Source of the DNA: Nymphaea colorata
Taxonomy: Eukaryota > Streptophyta > Magnoliopsida > Nymphaeales > Nymphaeaceae
Direction: 5' to 3'
DNA length: 64,000 nt
Assembly: GCF_008831285.2 (NCBI RefSeq)
Contig: NC_045151.1
Location: forward strand, 10,716,571-10,780,570
The notes beneath the pieces are model-generated. The model was given only the letters and a program-made list of their open reading frames with translations, was not told the DNA's origin and did no database searches. The position numbers and the translations under genes are program-made. Positions within the stretch are counted from its first letter, which is position 1, and each line of letters starts with the position of its first letter. Of the stretch, positions 35,313-46,440 are shown in pieces.

Positions 35313-38300
35313 GGATAACTTTAGGAAATTTGGATTTTATTTGACAATATTTTAAGAAAAAGCGGATAAAAGTGTCAATCCTTTATTTTAGGGATTGTTT
35401 CTAAAAAATAGAAAATAGTTAGGAGATATTTTGGTAAATTCTCTAAAATTCTCCTTAGATCTCAACCTTCTAGAGGTGTTTCATGGATTAACCTAGTGTC
35501 TTCAAGGTAACTAGGTCAGTAGGTGCATTAATTTAGGTAATATTGCACTTTAGATGCATCTCTGTAGGGGTAAAGCTGGAGTTCATTGTTGAAATACTTT
35601 CCTAAAGTTTAGGAGCTTCTTCTAAAGTTTAAAGAAGGAAAATTAATGCTTTTGGGCCACACTTTACACGTCCTTTTCTAGAAAATTCTCCAGGAAACCT
35701 AAGTTTGGGTGTGGGTCCAACTTTGAGCTAGGTAATGAGCAACTTTTGCCCCAAATAGTCGAGGGAAACTAGGGTTTTTGAGTTTTACCATGGTAACTCT
35801 TAAGTATGGTAGTTTTATGTTAATCTACTTGCTTACTATATGACTAAATATATGTTCCACTCTAGCAAGATTTATTGACGTTGAATTTCTGTCAAAATAT
35901 CAAACATTTATTGTTTTATTGACACACATATTTTGTTAATAAATGTGGATCTATAATGACATTGCTTTGCTGTCATCATACACCATCAATGCCATTGACT
36001 GGGCTTGATGGACAAAAAATCAGTGATGATGTCTGACCATTTAATGTATATCAGTTTCACTAATGGTGCCCAACCATTAATAAGGATGGTCTCTAGCCAT
36101 AGCCATACTAATTCCTGATGCAGTGTGATCGTCGTTAACCCCAATTCAATGATGATAGTGTCATCATGACAAATAAAGTTCATTTTTGGCAGGTGTATGT
36201 TTAGTCACTAAATAAACCATCCACGCTACTTCCATTGACAATCTCATTGACGTTGAAATTGAATTACCATCGGTAAATCCCATTGGTAACGCTTTTGCAA
36301 TGTCATTGATTCCACCCACTCTTTGTATTGATGGGTACCCTAGGTGACCAAAATTAGGCCCACATAATTTTCTATGGACCCCACCTTTAGTATGATGTGC
36401 TTAGGTCTTCTAATTCTATTTCTCTTTGTCTTAGTCCATATCAGTGTGGTCTTAACTAGTTTAATGTGAGATTCTTAAACTTATCGTACTTAGGTTCTTT
36501 TGTTTTTGAGAATCTAAGTTAGAGTTGGATAGTAGTCTCTTATGTTTTGAAATCTAATACAAATCTTAGCTAAACATAATTATAATAAATTTATCGAAGC
36601 CTTTTCAAGTGGATTTACTTTGAATTTTAATTTCTGATTTTACACTTTTTTGTCCACTTGTCAACTATTTGCAAACCAATTTTTATATAATTAGAACCTA
36701 ATTTATTTAGGTTTTGAAAATATTTTGTAACGTAGTTTTCTGCTATTTCAACATTTAGACAGAATTTTGTCAAACTTAAGTCATTGATAGGTTAAGATTT
36801 ATGATTTTCTAATAATGTAATCGGTTGGAATTTTTTATATGACAGATATCCAATAACCTTAATTTTATTATATTTGGACACATTTTACCCCTGAAACTTC
36901 CAAAATCTAGAATTTTTCTTGAACCTTATTTTTGCATTGTATAGTGCAATATGTTATTTTCTCACCTTGCTTATTTTTATTCCTATTTTGCAACTTTGTT
37001 GTTCTATGTTTTTAGGTGTCCTTGAGTATCTCCATGCTTTTTAAAGGCTTAGTCTTGAGACTAGATTGATATATGATGATTTTCTCTTGTATAATTGTTA
37101 GCACATACTTACGGAAGATTTGAGCAATAGTTTTAGGTTTATTAATTTTGTGTGAATGTTTTCATTGACATGTGTGAGTAATTTACTTCATGTATTAATA
37201 AAATTAAATTCAATTCCTGGACTCATCACATGATCCCACTCGCTATGGATTCAACTTGACTCATTAGTACTGTAGAGATGGGAAATTTATAATGGTGCAA
37301 GTTTTCATTGGTGAATTTGCATGAGTTGCTATTGCTTGTATGTTGAGGTTTCATCCTAAGATAACCTGCACTCATGCAACAAATTGGAGAATTAACAGCT
37401 AATGCTGGTGTGGCTCCAAGGTAGACATATGACTACATAAGTAAGTCAGATAATAGGGATTAAAATGCAGCTTCTACATAGTCTAACTAAGAAACAAACT
37501 TGAACAATAGAGGGAACACTCTATGAAGAGTGGGAAATACATGATATAGTAGGTTATCTATATAAGAAGTTACATATGAACCTTGGATTTCATAATGCCC
37601 TTCAATTGGATTTTGATGAATGCATAACAAATTAACTTGCTGTAGGAATATGGCTTAATCATAGGTAAATGATGAGTGATTCGATAATGGTTTTGTATTT
37701 GACACAATACTAAAAATCAACACTTATCAAGGGTCCTTCACATAGTTTGTGGCCATGAACCATCATGCCAGAGTTGCATACTCAATGGTGCAATTCTATA
37801 AGATTAGACAACAGAAATTTTATATGGTTGTTAATGCATTTTACTGAGGTAATAAATAGGTTGCATTTACAATTTGTGTCAATAAACGGGGACAATGCAA
37901 TTGCATTACCATAGACTCGATGTGGGAATATGTGTATCACTACCTTATGACACAAATTTTAAGATGCAGTAAAGAAGATAAGATACATTTAAACCAAAAG
38001 TTTGGGTTCAAGTGTTGGTTGTCAAGGTGCATTTTGAAGCCACAAAATGAAGAAGATTTTTTGTCTTCGTAGAAGAAAATTGTTAATCAATACTGATTAC
38101 ATGACAACTTATGGTTGCAGTGGCTATATAAGAAAAAAAAGAAGTTATCTCTAGAATAATGACCAATAATATTTTTCTCTATATGTTGTTACCATGCAAA
38201 GGGTGACAACATGCATATAACACTTAAGAAGAGCTTGTATACATGTTTAACAATATTTCGGTTTTTTGAGCAGTATGAATAGTTTGTAGAAAATTTTAGA

Positions 38301-38999
38301 AGCAATGAATTATAAGACTACAAAGGATTTATCATAGTTATATTGACAATGGAGAGGAAGGTGTTGATACATGTTACGTAAGTGTTCACCCTGACTATGT
38401 TCAAGTGGGTGTAAATTGAATTTGTTGAATCTATGAACTATACAATTGAAGTAACTGAAAGCAAGGGCAATATAGGTTGACTTCGGGTAGGGGTCTAGAA
38501 TGTGACATATAACAGCAAAAGTAAAATACTTCATTGCTCATACAGAAAACTGAATTCAATGGTGTTCTTTCTCATCATGCACTGAAGGTGTTGGATAGCA
38601 TGAACAACAAAGAGGTGCCTGTAGTGTACGTGATGTGGCACTATACCAAATTCTTGGGCATTTGCGACATTCCTAAAATAGGTTAACAATGACAGTCTTA
38701 TTGCATCTTGCTATTGATATTTATGTGACTTTTTTATGTTTATTGCTAAAATTGTCTCAAAATGTTGTTGGAGACAATAAAATGTATAACAAACTAGTGC
38801 AATGAGTGCAACTAGAACCACTAAGGCCCAATATGGTGAAGCTTGGTTGGCCAATAAACGTGATTATATGGCAAATCCAATAAAACTTTATTGTAGCCAA
38901 ATAGAGTTACTAGGACACACTATCTATATATCCATTCCCATGTACAAGCACTTTACTACTTTACTGCTTTTTTTTGTAGGAATGGATGCATGAGCTTCT
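35313..38999. other. Intergenic, no gene seen
   Basis: AT-rich DNA. Between 35860 and 36360 the words CATTGACGTTGAA, CACTAATGG and CCATTGACTGG recur, similar in flavour to 23460-24250. Short open frames (for example 38802-38993) carry no domain. Confidence 0.35.
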
Positions 39000-39450
39000 A
39001 GGACACCATGACATTTGCAATATATTACATTGCCTATATGCAAATGAGCTTGCAACATTCAAATGATAGCTTATGAGTTTGTTGATGGATAGAATGGTAT
39101 CTTAATTTCAACATATAACAAAAAATAACTTGTTAATTTCATTGTTATTTAATTTTGTCACCTCCTAGCCATCCACTGTCTTCTTAATTTAATAAGTCCA
39201 CAATTGTCTATGTGGACACAAGGCTTATCAAGACATAAAGGCCCATATTTGCTCAATTGGCATTGGATGTGTGCAAACAACTGCTCAAGAATGATAATTG
39301 GTAAGTTGCTAACAATAGCTAGTGATGTGCATATGATCTCCTACGGCTTGTGAATGATACATTGCATTATCTATGTGTGGTCAAAAGCTTGTAGTGCATA
39401 AACAATTGCCTATAAGGTAACATTTCAGATAGTATGTATGTTTAAAATCA
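39000..39450. repeat. AGCTTG-rich repeat family, left part
   Basis: Words such as TTATTTAATTTTGTCACC, GATAGCTTATGA and GTGCATAAACAATTGCC are shared with 44690-44789 and 49932-51160. The three segments appear to be one repeat family separated by later insertions. Confidence 0.5.
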
Positions 39451-39963
39451 GTTTCTTCACTTTCTTAATATGAATCTTTTGATTTATATGTTGTATGTAT
39501 GCTACTTCCAAATGGCTTGGAATCATCATATGAGATTGTAATGATTGTGTAGAGTTACTCATCAGCTCTCCAACGATACTAACTAAGTTGAATTCTGATA
39601 AAGCATGAAAAAAAAATTAGTTGAAGAATTTTAGAAAGCCTGAATGTAGTTTTGGAAAACTAATGAGCCACTTAAGTGAAACTGTTGAGCACTCTTAAGG
39701 AACTTGGCTATAAGACAATTGGATGATTAGTAACTTGTTAATCTAGTGATTATCATTACTAAGTAATATTTAATCAATGATTAACCTTAGTAATCATAGA
39801 TTAATTTTAATTAATTAAATAATTCACTATTAATGACATTACTAATTATTTTTTAGTTTAAATGAAAATTTCTTAAGATTTATTAGTTTTTTTTAAAAGA
39901 AAAGATAAAAGGGGGAGGTCAAGTACTGAACTTGATCCCCACCCTTTCTAAATGTGTGTGTGT

Positions 39964-39965
<2 letters not shown>

Positions 39966-39993
<28 letters not shown>
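39966..39993. repeat. (GA)n microsatellite
   Basis: A GAGAGA tract follows a short GT tract. Confidence 0.85.
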
Positions 39994-39994
<1 letters not shown>

Positions 39995-40347
39995 GAAAAG
40001 AGGGGACAAGAGAGGAAGAAGAGAATGGGGAGAAAAAGGAACTGCTAGGGCAGCCAAGGAAGTCGTTCAAGGAAGTTGGGGGTGTCTAGCACAGACCAAA
40101 ACAAGGAAAAATGTAGATGTGTCTTCATCAAGGGTTTTAGAATTCAAAATTTGTGTTTTGATTAAATTCAGGTCATAGTATGCATGGTTTCACTCCAAAT
40201 TCTAGGATTGGCACTTATTTTTCTGCTTTACGCGTTGGCATATTTAATTTGGAAAAAAACTTGGTTTTAAACAATATTTTTTCTCATATTTATTTTATTA
40301 GATTTTATTAAATTTTATTTGACTTAAAAAAAAACGTTTGAGTTCTC

Positions 40348-40522
40348 ACGCATCGCGACACGCGTGCGCGCGAGTACAACACGCACGCAATCGTGCGACA
40401 AAGCGTCTCGCGGTCACATGGCATCGCACGTGACTGTGCGTGCTATGGTCACGCGATGGCGCACGTGACTGCCCGTGCCACGTTACGCGGGACAGCACCC
40501 GGCGTTGTTGCGTCCGGGCGCT
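40348..40522. promoter_or_regulatory. CpG-dense block with two G-box words
   Basis: About 175 bp rich in CG dinucleotides lie in otherwise AT-rich DNA, upstream of the TATA box at 40777. Two CACGTG palindromes (40427-40432 and 40462-40467) sit in a roughly 35-bp direct repeat (CGCACGTGACTG, CGTGC). G-boxes bind bZIP and bHLH factors. A promoter role in the LTR is inference. Confidence 0.5.
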
Positions 40523-40776
40523 GTTATTTGCCCATCCCCCCCCCCTCCTTTTTGACAAAAAAATGCCCTCTAAGGGGCGGTTCTAGTCTTTTTGGGTGGG
40601 CAACAGCCCTGCCCACATCAAAAAATGTTTTTATAGGCCTAATGGCCAATACCATTTATTTGAAGCCTATTTATTTTATAAAAAATTGAAAATAAATCAA
40701 AATGATGTGAAATTTAGATGAAAATGTTATAAAATTCAAAAAAATTCAAATTTTGAATTTTGGCTCCAAAATCTTC

Positions 40777-40784
40777 TATAAATA
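40777..40784 (+). promoter_or_regulatory. TATA box in the LTR-like block
   Basis: TATAAATA is followed about 60 bases later by TAGAGTATT, a layout also present in the related solo LTR (TATATAAAC at 53377). Confidence 0.55.
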
Positions 40785-41044
40785 CCCCCACAATATCCCC
40801 CCCCCCTCCTTGGGTAATAGTGGCCATTGGGAGAAATCCTAGAGTATTCTCACTTGAAGACTTAAGGCTTCTCTTAAGCTCTCTTTCTCTCCTTCTTCCT
40901 CTTTTCATTTCTCATCTTCTTTTGCAACTTGGAGCAAGCTACAACTCTCTTGGAGGCATCATCTTAGAGTTTCACTCAAGGGGATCTTCAAGTGAAGGTG
41001 TTCATTTTTCGTAAGTCATTTTTCATTAGAAGTATGTAATAATC

Positions 41045-42055
41045 ATCCCTCTCATTTCTCTATTCATTTTCCTCTTTTCTTCATCTCTCCCCATGGCCAA
41101 AAGAGATAGCACTCAACCTCTTTTTAGAGATAAGAGGCTATGTTCAGGTGCACCGGGAGCATAGAAAGATGAGATGATCTTTCATTTCATGATTAAATCA
41201 TGTTTTCTCTTTATTAAATATAGCATTGTTTTTTTCTTCATTTTCCTCTTTTCTTCATCTTCCCATGGCCAAAGGAGATAGCACTCAACCTCTTTTGGAG
41301 ACAAGAGGCTATGCTCAAGTGCACCAGGGGCATGGAAAGAAGATATAATCTTTCATTTCATGATTAAATTATGTTTTCTCTTTATTGAATATAGCATTGT
41401 TTTTTTCTTCATTTTTCTCTCATCTTCATCTCCTCATGGCCAAAGGAGATAGCATTCAACCTCTTTTTAGAGACAAGAGGTTATGTTCAAGTGCACCGGA
41501 AGCATGGAAAGATGAGATGATCTTTTATTTCATGATTAAATCAGTTTTCTCTTTATTAAATATAGCATTGTTTCTTTTTTTATTTTTCTCTCATCTTCAT
41601 CTCCCCATAGCCTAAAGAGATAGCATTCAACCTCTTTTTAGAGACAAGAGGATATGCTCAAGTGCACTGGGAGCATAGAAAGATGAGATGATCTTTCATT
41701 TCATGATTAAATCATGTTTTCTCTTTATTGAATATAGCATTGTTTCTTTCTTTATTTTTCTTTCATCTTCACTTCCCCATGGCCAAAAGATATAGCACTC
41801 AACCACTTTTTAGAGACAAGAGGCTATGCTCAAGTGCACCAGGAGCATGGAAAGGTGAGATGATTTTTCATTTCATGATTAAATTATGTTTTCTCTTTAT
41901 TGAATATAGCATTGTTTTTTTCTTCGTTTTTCTCTCATCTTCATCTCCCCATGGCCAAAGGAGATAGCACTCAACTTCTTTTTTAGAGACAAAAGGCTAT
42001 GCTCAAGCACACCGACAGCATGAGAAGATAAGATAGTATATCATTTCGTAGTTAG
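41045..42055. repeat. Six-copy 171-172-bp tandem repeat
   Basis: The anchor CCATGGCCAAAAGAGATAGC (with small changes) occurs at about 41091, 41263, 41434, 41605, 41777 and 41949, giving steps of 172, 171, 171, 172 and 172. Each unit also carries AGAGACAAGAGGCTATG, a CAAGTGCACCGGGAGCAT word, TTTCATTTCATGATTAAAT and TTCTCTTTATTGAATATAGC. Copies differ at several positions but hardly in length. Open frames through them are short and do not persist. Confidence 0.95.
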
Positions 42056-42103
42056 ATCATGCCCTCCCTCCTAGTTGAACTTTTCTCTTCCCATCATTCT
42101 CCC

Positions 42104-42127
42104 TCTCTCTCTCTCTCTCTCTCTCTT
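42104..42127. repeat. (CT)n microsatellite
   Basis: Twelve or so CT units. Confidence 0.9.
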
Positions 42128-42811
42128 TCCTTCCTTGAATATTGTCTATGTATTACCCATGTATAGTTGCTTGGTTTTTCGTTTATATGTGAATGTATGA
42201 TAAGAATGAAAGTGTGGTTTGGGGTTCTTTATTTTTATCTTCATATTAATTTTTAAGGTTGAGACTTGTCTAACTCGGGGAAACCTTCACAAATATGTAT
42301 ATGTTAAAAATACATTCTCATGTCATTGTGTATAGTTTTCTTCTTAATCACTCAATTAGAAACCCTAACAAGTGCTTCGTTATGTTGCTTGATTTTCTTC
42401 CATACCCAACGGTGGAAGATTTTTCCTTGTAACAAACCAAATAATAACATTCTATGTATGTATATAAATCATATTTTTAAAAAGATTTTTAAAAGCAAAC
42501 ATCATCTCTAATGTGGCTTTGGAGATTTAACTTAGGCTCTTGCATGAGTCCAAGCTCTCCTCCAGCCCACATCGAAACTTGAAGTCGGTTATTTTCCATT
42601 TCTTGATTTTAAATCCCATGAAGACATGTATGTATATACATGTTATATACATATATGTGTACATGAAGATTTTCTTTTCTCTTTTTATGTTTCCATATTT
42701 TATTTTGCAAATTTTCGTATACATATGAATGCATATATACATGTGTTTTATTTTCTCTCTCTAGAACCTTTTGTTCATCTTTTCAAGATAAATGTCTTAT
42801 CCCACAAATTT

Positions 42812-42814
<3 letters not shown>

Positions 42815-42865
<51 letters not shown>

Positions 42866-42868
42866 TTC
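42815..42868. repeat. (TA)n followed by a T run
   Basis: About 16 TA units run into roughly 20 T residues. Confidence 0.95.
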
Positions 42869-43769
42869 TTTCCCTCTTTATTTAAGTTAAGACTTTATTT
42901 TTAAAAGCTTATACAAATATGTATACATAAAATATGAAGAATATATATCTCATTTTATTTCAAAATCTTTCATCTAATGTTCTTTGAAGTCTTTTTCTCT
43001 CTCTCTCTCTTTCTTTTTATAAGAATGTTGCATATCCTCCATTCCTTTAAACATTTTCTCATGATCTTTTATTTACCGATTTCACTAAGACTAAGAATCA
43101 AGTAATGACCCAATATTGGATTCATGCTTGATGGTCTACAACCCTAATCTATTTTCAAAAACTTTCATTTCTTATATACAATAATTATAAAAACAAAACC
43201 TTAGATGTATGTTATAGTAGGAATGCCTTAGATGAATGTTGTAGTATGAATGTTTCATTCTTTCTGCATTCATGCATTCACATTCACTTAATATCACAAA
43301 TGAGCACAATCACATCTCTAAAAGAACTTAAGCAAAATGAGATGGAGCTCTAACTTGGTGGTAACCGAATTAGAGCAAAATCTCAAACCTACTTAATGTC
43401 TTAAGAGAACACTAAAGTGATTTCAAAATTATTTTTCAAGCTTTCCAAATGATATTCATAAGGATTTTTTATTCTAGTTTTCCCTAAAATATTTCACATT
43501 CTCAAGCAACTCTTCAAAAACCTTTTCAAAAGTTTGAAACATCAAACTTTCAATGTTTTTCTACATCGCATATAGAATCAAAATATGTTTAAGTTAAAAC
43601 AAAATGCATCAATAATAGACATAGCCCTTGGGTTGATTACCCTCGGTAAAGGTGCCAGGAACGGTCAATCTCGTACCTACGGGCGAGTCCCTTTCTTTCC
43701 TATTTCAAAACAAGAACTCATTTTTCTGGAGCACTCCAAAACTAAGCAAAAATTTTGGGGATGCAAACA

Positions 43770-44689
43770 ATTAGTAGTAGCAACATTGCATACTCATATA
43801 TTAGTCTTTCTATATGATTATACCCACTGATCTATTATGGTATGATGTGATGATCACGAGCACCACGACTATGTTATGCTTGTGAGTAGACCTCTTCGAG
43901 ATATGTTATATTATGATTGAGGTTGATGGACTAGCGTTGGACCAGTGCTTGCATGGATGTGATTTCAGGCCTACTTTGGAGTCACAGTTGAGATTACCTC
44001 GTTCTCTTTTTTCCTCAGTGAATTAATTTGTGTGTGATGATCATAAGCTACACAATAATTTTGTGTACATCCTACAAGAGAATACATTGTCGTTCAATGC
44101 TCAAGACTGTGTATGTAGGTGTACATACGATTGTTGTATTGTGTTATTTATGACGATTACTTTGTTATACAGATGAGTTATATTGTGTGTCGACATATTG
44201 TATTCTTATCTTATGATTTGTTTGGATTATGCATTGTATGCTCAAGATAGGTTATAGTCAGAGTTACATGCTTTGATCTTTGTTTTCAGTACTTGCTAGG
44301 TAGTGTTTCTTGACCGTGATGCTCTTAGGGTAGAGGGTGCTTGCTGGGCATCATGATTTAAGTCATTATGTGTCATATTTAAGTTTGTTGATCCAGTTTC
44401 TATATATTTCTATCAAGTAGGGCAATGCTCTTTTGTATAGATAAAGTATATATGTACGTATGTATGTTTGACCACCAGAGTATGGGTGTATAACACATTA
44501 GTTATGATGTATATGTTATGACAAGTCGAGCTATGTGCCAACTATGTAGGCAGTTATTATAGTGCATCATATGACAAGACATGCTCTTCAACAATTACGA
44601 ATACGAATTTGTACACTACATATGATTCACATCCGCTATAATATGGGTTGTTAACAAGTGTAATTGTTAATGGAGTCATCACAATATAT
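43770..44689. other. Intergenic, no gene seen
   Basis: AT-rich DNA with recurring TATGATGTGATGATCA and TTATGACAAG words. No gene, and no primer-binding site directly after the LTR-like end at 43769. Confidence 0.35.
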
Positions 44690-44789
44690 AATTTGTAGAT
44701 GGTGTGAATAATTTATTTGTTTTCTAATTTTGACACCTAGCAATATGGCTTGTTAATTTTTGTATTATTTAATTTTGTCATTCCCTGCC
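44690..44789. repeat. AGCTTG-rich repeat family, middle part
   Basis: CTAATTTTGACACCTAGCAA and TTATTTAATTTTGTCA match the family at 39.1 and 50.8 kb. The unit is cut at CTGCC by the gypsy element and resumes at 49932. Confidence 0.5.
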
Positions 44790-45039
44790 TGTTATGCTTT
44801 GTTTTAGTCTTATTTCAGCATTTCCTTCATTATGTTTGGGTTTATTAGAGTTTAGTACGTTTTATCAGTTTGGATCGGGACCCTAGTGAGGACGCGCTTT
44901 GTTTAGGCTGTGAGTTCTTAATTGGGCGTGTTTAGCCCTAATGACATTAGGCTGGATTGTTTTTCTCTTCTAATCTCTCTCTCCCTCTCATCCCCCTCCC
45001 CTTCTTGCCGCCAATCCTTGGTAGCCCTAGAGGCTATCA
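44790..45039 (+). repeat. 5' LTR of the gypsy element
   Basis: It starts TGTTATGCTTTG and ends GGCTATCA. Relative to the 3' LTR it has 18 extra bases (GGATTGTTTTTCTCTTCT, about 44954-44971), bounded by CT on each side. Outside that gap I count about 16 differences in 232 bp (about 7%). Confidence 0.93.
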
Positions 45040-45041
45040 AC

Positions 45042-45055
45042 TGGTATCAGAACCA
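45042..45055 (+). other. Primer-binding site (tRNA-iMet)
   Basis: TGGTATCAGAACCA, two bases after the 5' LTR. Confidence 0.93.
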
Positions 45056-45060
45056 TCATG

Positions 45061-46440
45061 ATGAATTCTGCTGTTGCCGTGGATGACAATGTCGTTTTAT
45101 CAGCCATTGAAGCCCACTATGCCTGGACAGAGGAAACCATTATCGAAGTTAACCGCTGCCTCCAAACGATCGAATGATCGCACCGACTCCGAAGCATGCT
45201 TGCACAGCACCATCCAAGCAACTGTCACCGCTGGCCTTCGTGACGCCTTCCAGACCCACTGCAGCCCCGTCGGTCCTCCTACGTTGCCGCCGCCACTGCC
45301 TCCCCCAGGCGAGTCTCTTCTCGGGACGCCTGGTGTGGTTCATGAAATATCATCGGGCGCAGGCCCATACGTCCAACCTCGACATGGAAGCGTGATGGGA
45401 GCTGTTCCACCGGCACAACAACCACCCATCAATGGAGGGTTCGGTGTTTCAATCAGCACCTTCGGTGCTATCCATGCAGGTGTCGGACCAACTACATGTG
45501 GCATTTTCTCTAGCAATATGAATTTGGCACCCACTGGAGGCAGTCCTTCCTCGACGCCGCCCACTTTTCCATTTGGAGGAGGAGACTTCAACCAATGGAA
45601 GCCGATCAAGATGGACTTTCCCCGCTTCAATGGAGATGACCTGCCTAATTGGATCTTTAAGACCAAACAGTTCTTTGAGTGCCAAGGAATTCTGGAGACA
45701 ATGAAGGTTAGCTATGCTACCATGAATTTTGAAGGACTCGCCATTCGGTGGTTTCGATGGTTGGTCTCGCAACATGGTCGACCCAACTAATAGCAACCAG
45801 TAACCACATGATGGCACGATTTGGACCGCCAGTCTATGTGGATTACAATGCAGAGCTTTCTATGATACGGCAGAAGGGAAGTGTGGTGGAGTACCATGAG
45901 CACTTTGGGGAACTTAGCAACATGGTCCGCGGGTGGCCTATTGAGGCCCTTGTTGGCACATTTGTCAGCGACCTTAAGGAGGAATTGCGGTTTGAGGTAC
46001 AAGTATTATGACTCGCCACCCTACACGTGTGTTTTATTGCATTACGCATGGCCTGAGGAGAAGCATTGTTGTTTCCTGAGCTTAAATCGTCTGTCTAACA
46101 TGACACATGCCCTCCAACCACCTACTGCCTTTCCGATCGAACAAGGCAAGCCAGTGAGCAAGCCCACCTCTTGGCAAGGACCCTGCATGGCCTTTTGTGC
46201 GACAACTCACACTCGACCAGATTCGGGACAAGCGACGCCAAGGGTATGTTTCCACTGCGATCAACCATGGACCGCAGGGCACTCATGCAAACACCTTCAC
46301 ATGTATTGGTGGAGGAAGAGGAAGAGTCGTACGAAGGAGACACCACCGAAACGCTCGGGGAGATGTCGGTCGTACACATGACCGTGGGCTGCTCACCCGA
46401 AATCTCTTTGTATGCCTTAGCCGGGAATGAGGTACCATAG
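45061..46440 (+). pseudogene. Gypsy gag with zinc knuckle
   Basis: ATG at 45061 opens gag. A frame change near 45170 moves it to the frame open to 45790 (Pro-rich stretch, then MDFPRFNGDDLPNWIFKTKQ and GLAIRWFRWL, typical of retrotransposon gag capsid). A second shift near 45780 continues it (VEYHEHFGELSNMVRGW). The CX2C...H..C knuckle CFHCDQPWTAGHSCK sits at 46247-46291, again in the first pol frame. The protease follows, degraded. The product would form the virus-like particle; here it cannot be made whole. Confidence 0.85.

Larger units (their letters stand above)
39996..43769 (+). mobile_element. Long LTR-like block related to the 52-56.5 kb solo LTR
   Basis: The right end is LTR-like (TTTTGGGGATGCAAACA, to 43769). 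Preceding segments match the solo LTR at 51993-56485 in order: a TATA box with a TAGAGTATT word downstream, a CATTCATGCATTCAC-type stretch (43268-43282), and a GGTGCCAGGAACGGTC...CTCGTACC block (about 43647-43682; counterpart 56348-56378). The left boundary was not found; 39996 is nominal. No internal retrotransposon genes adjoin it, so it may be a truncated or solo LTR. It contains a CpG-rich block, six tandem repeats, and TC and TA microsatellites. Confidence 0.55.

Noticed and set aside
39883-43774. ATTAG at 39883 and 43770 as a target duplication for the LTR-like block
   Set aside because: The sequence after the left ATTAG does not start with TG and does not resemble the start of the related solo LTR.
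45149-45817. Minus-strand open frames of 64-122 codons
   Set aside because: Shadows of the gypsy gag region; no domain and no independent signals.
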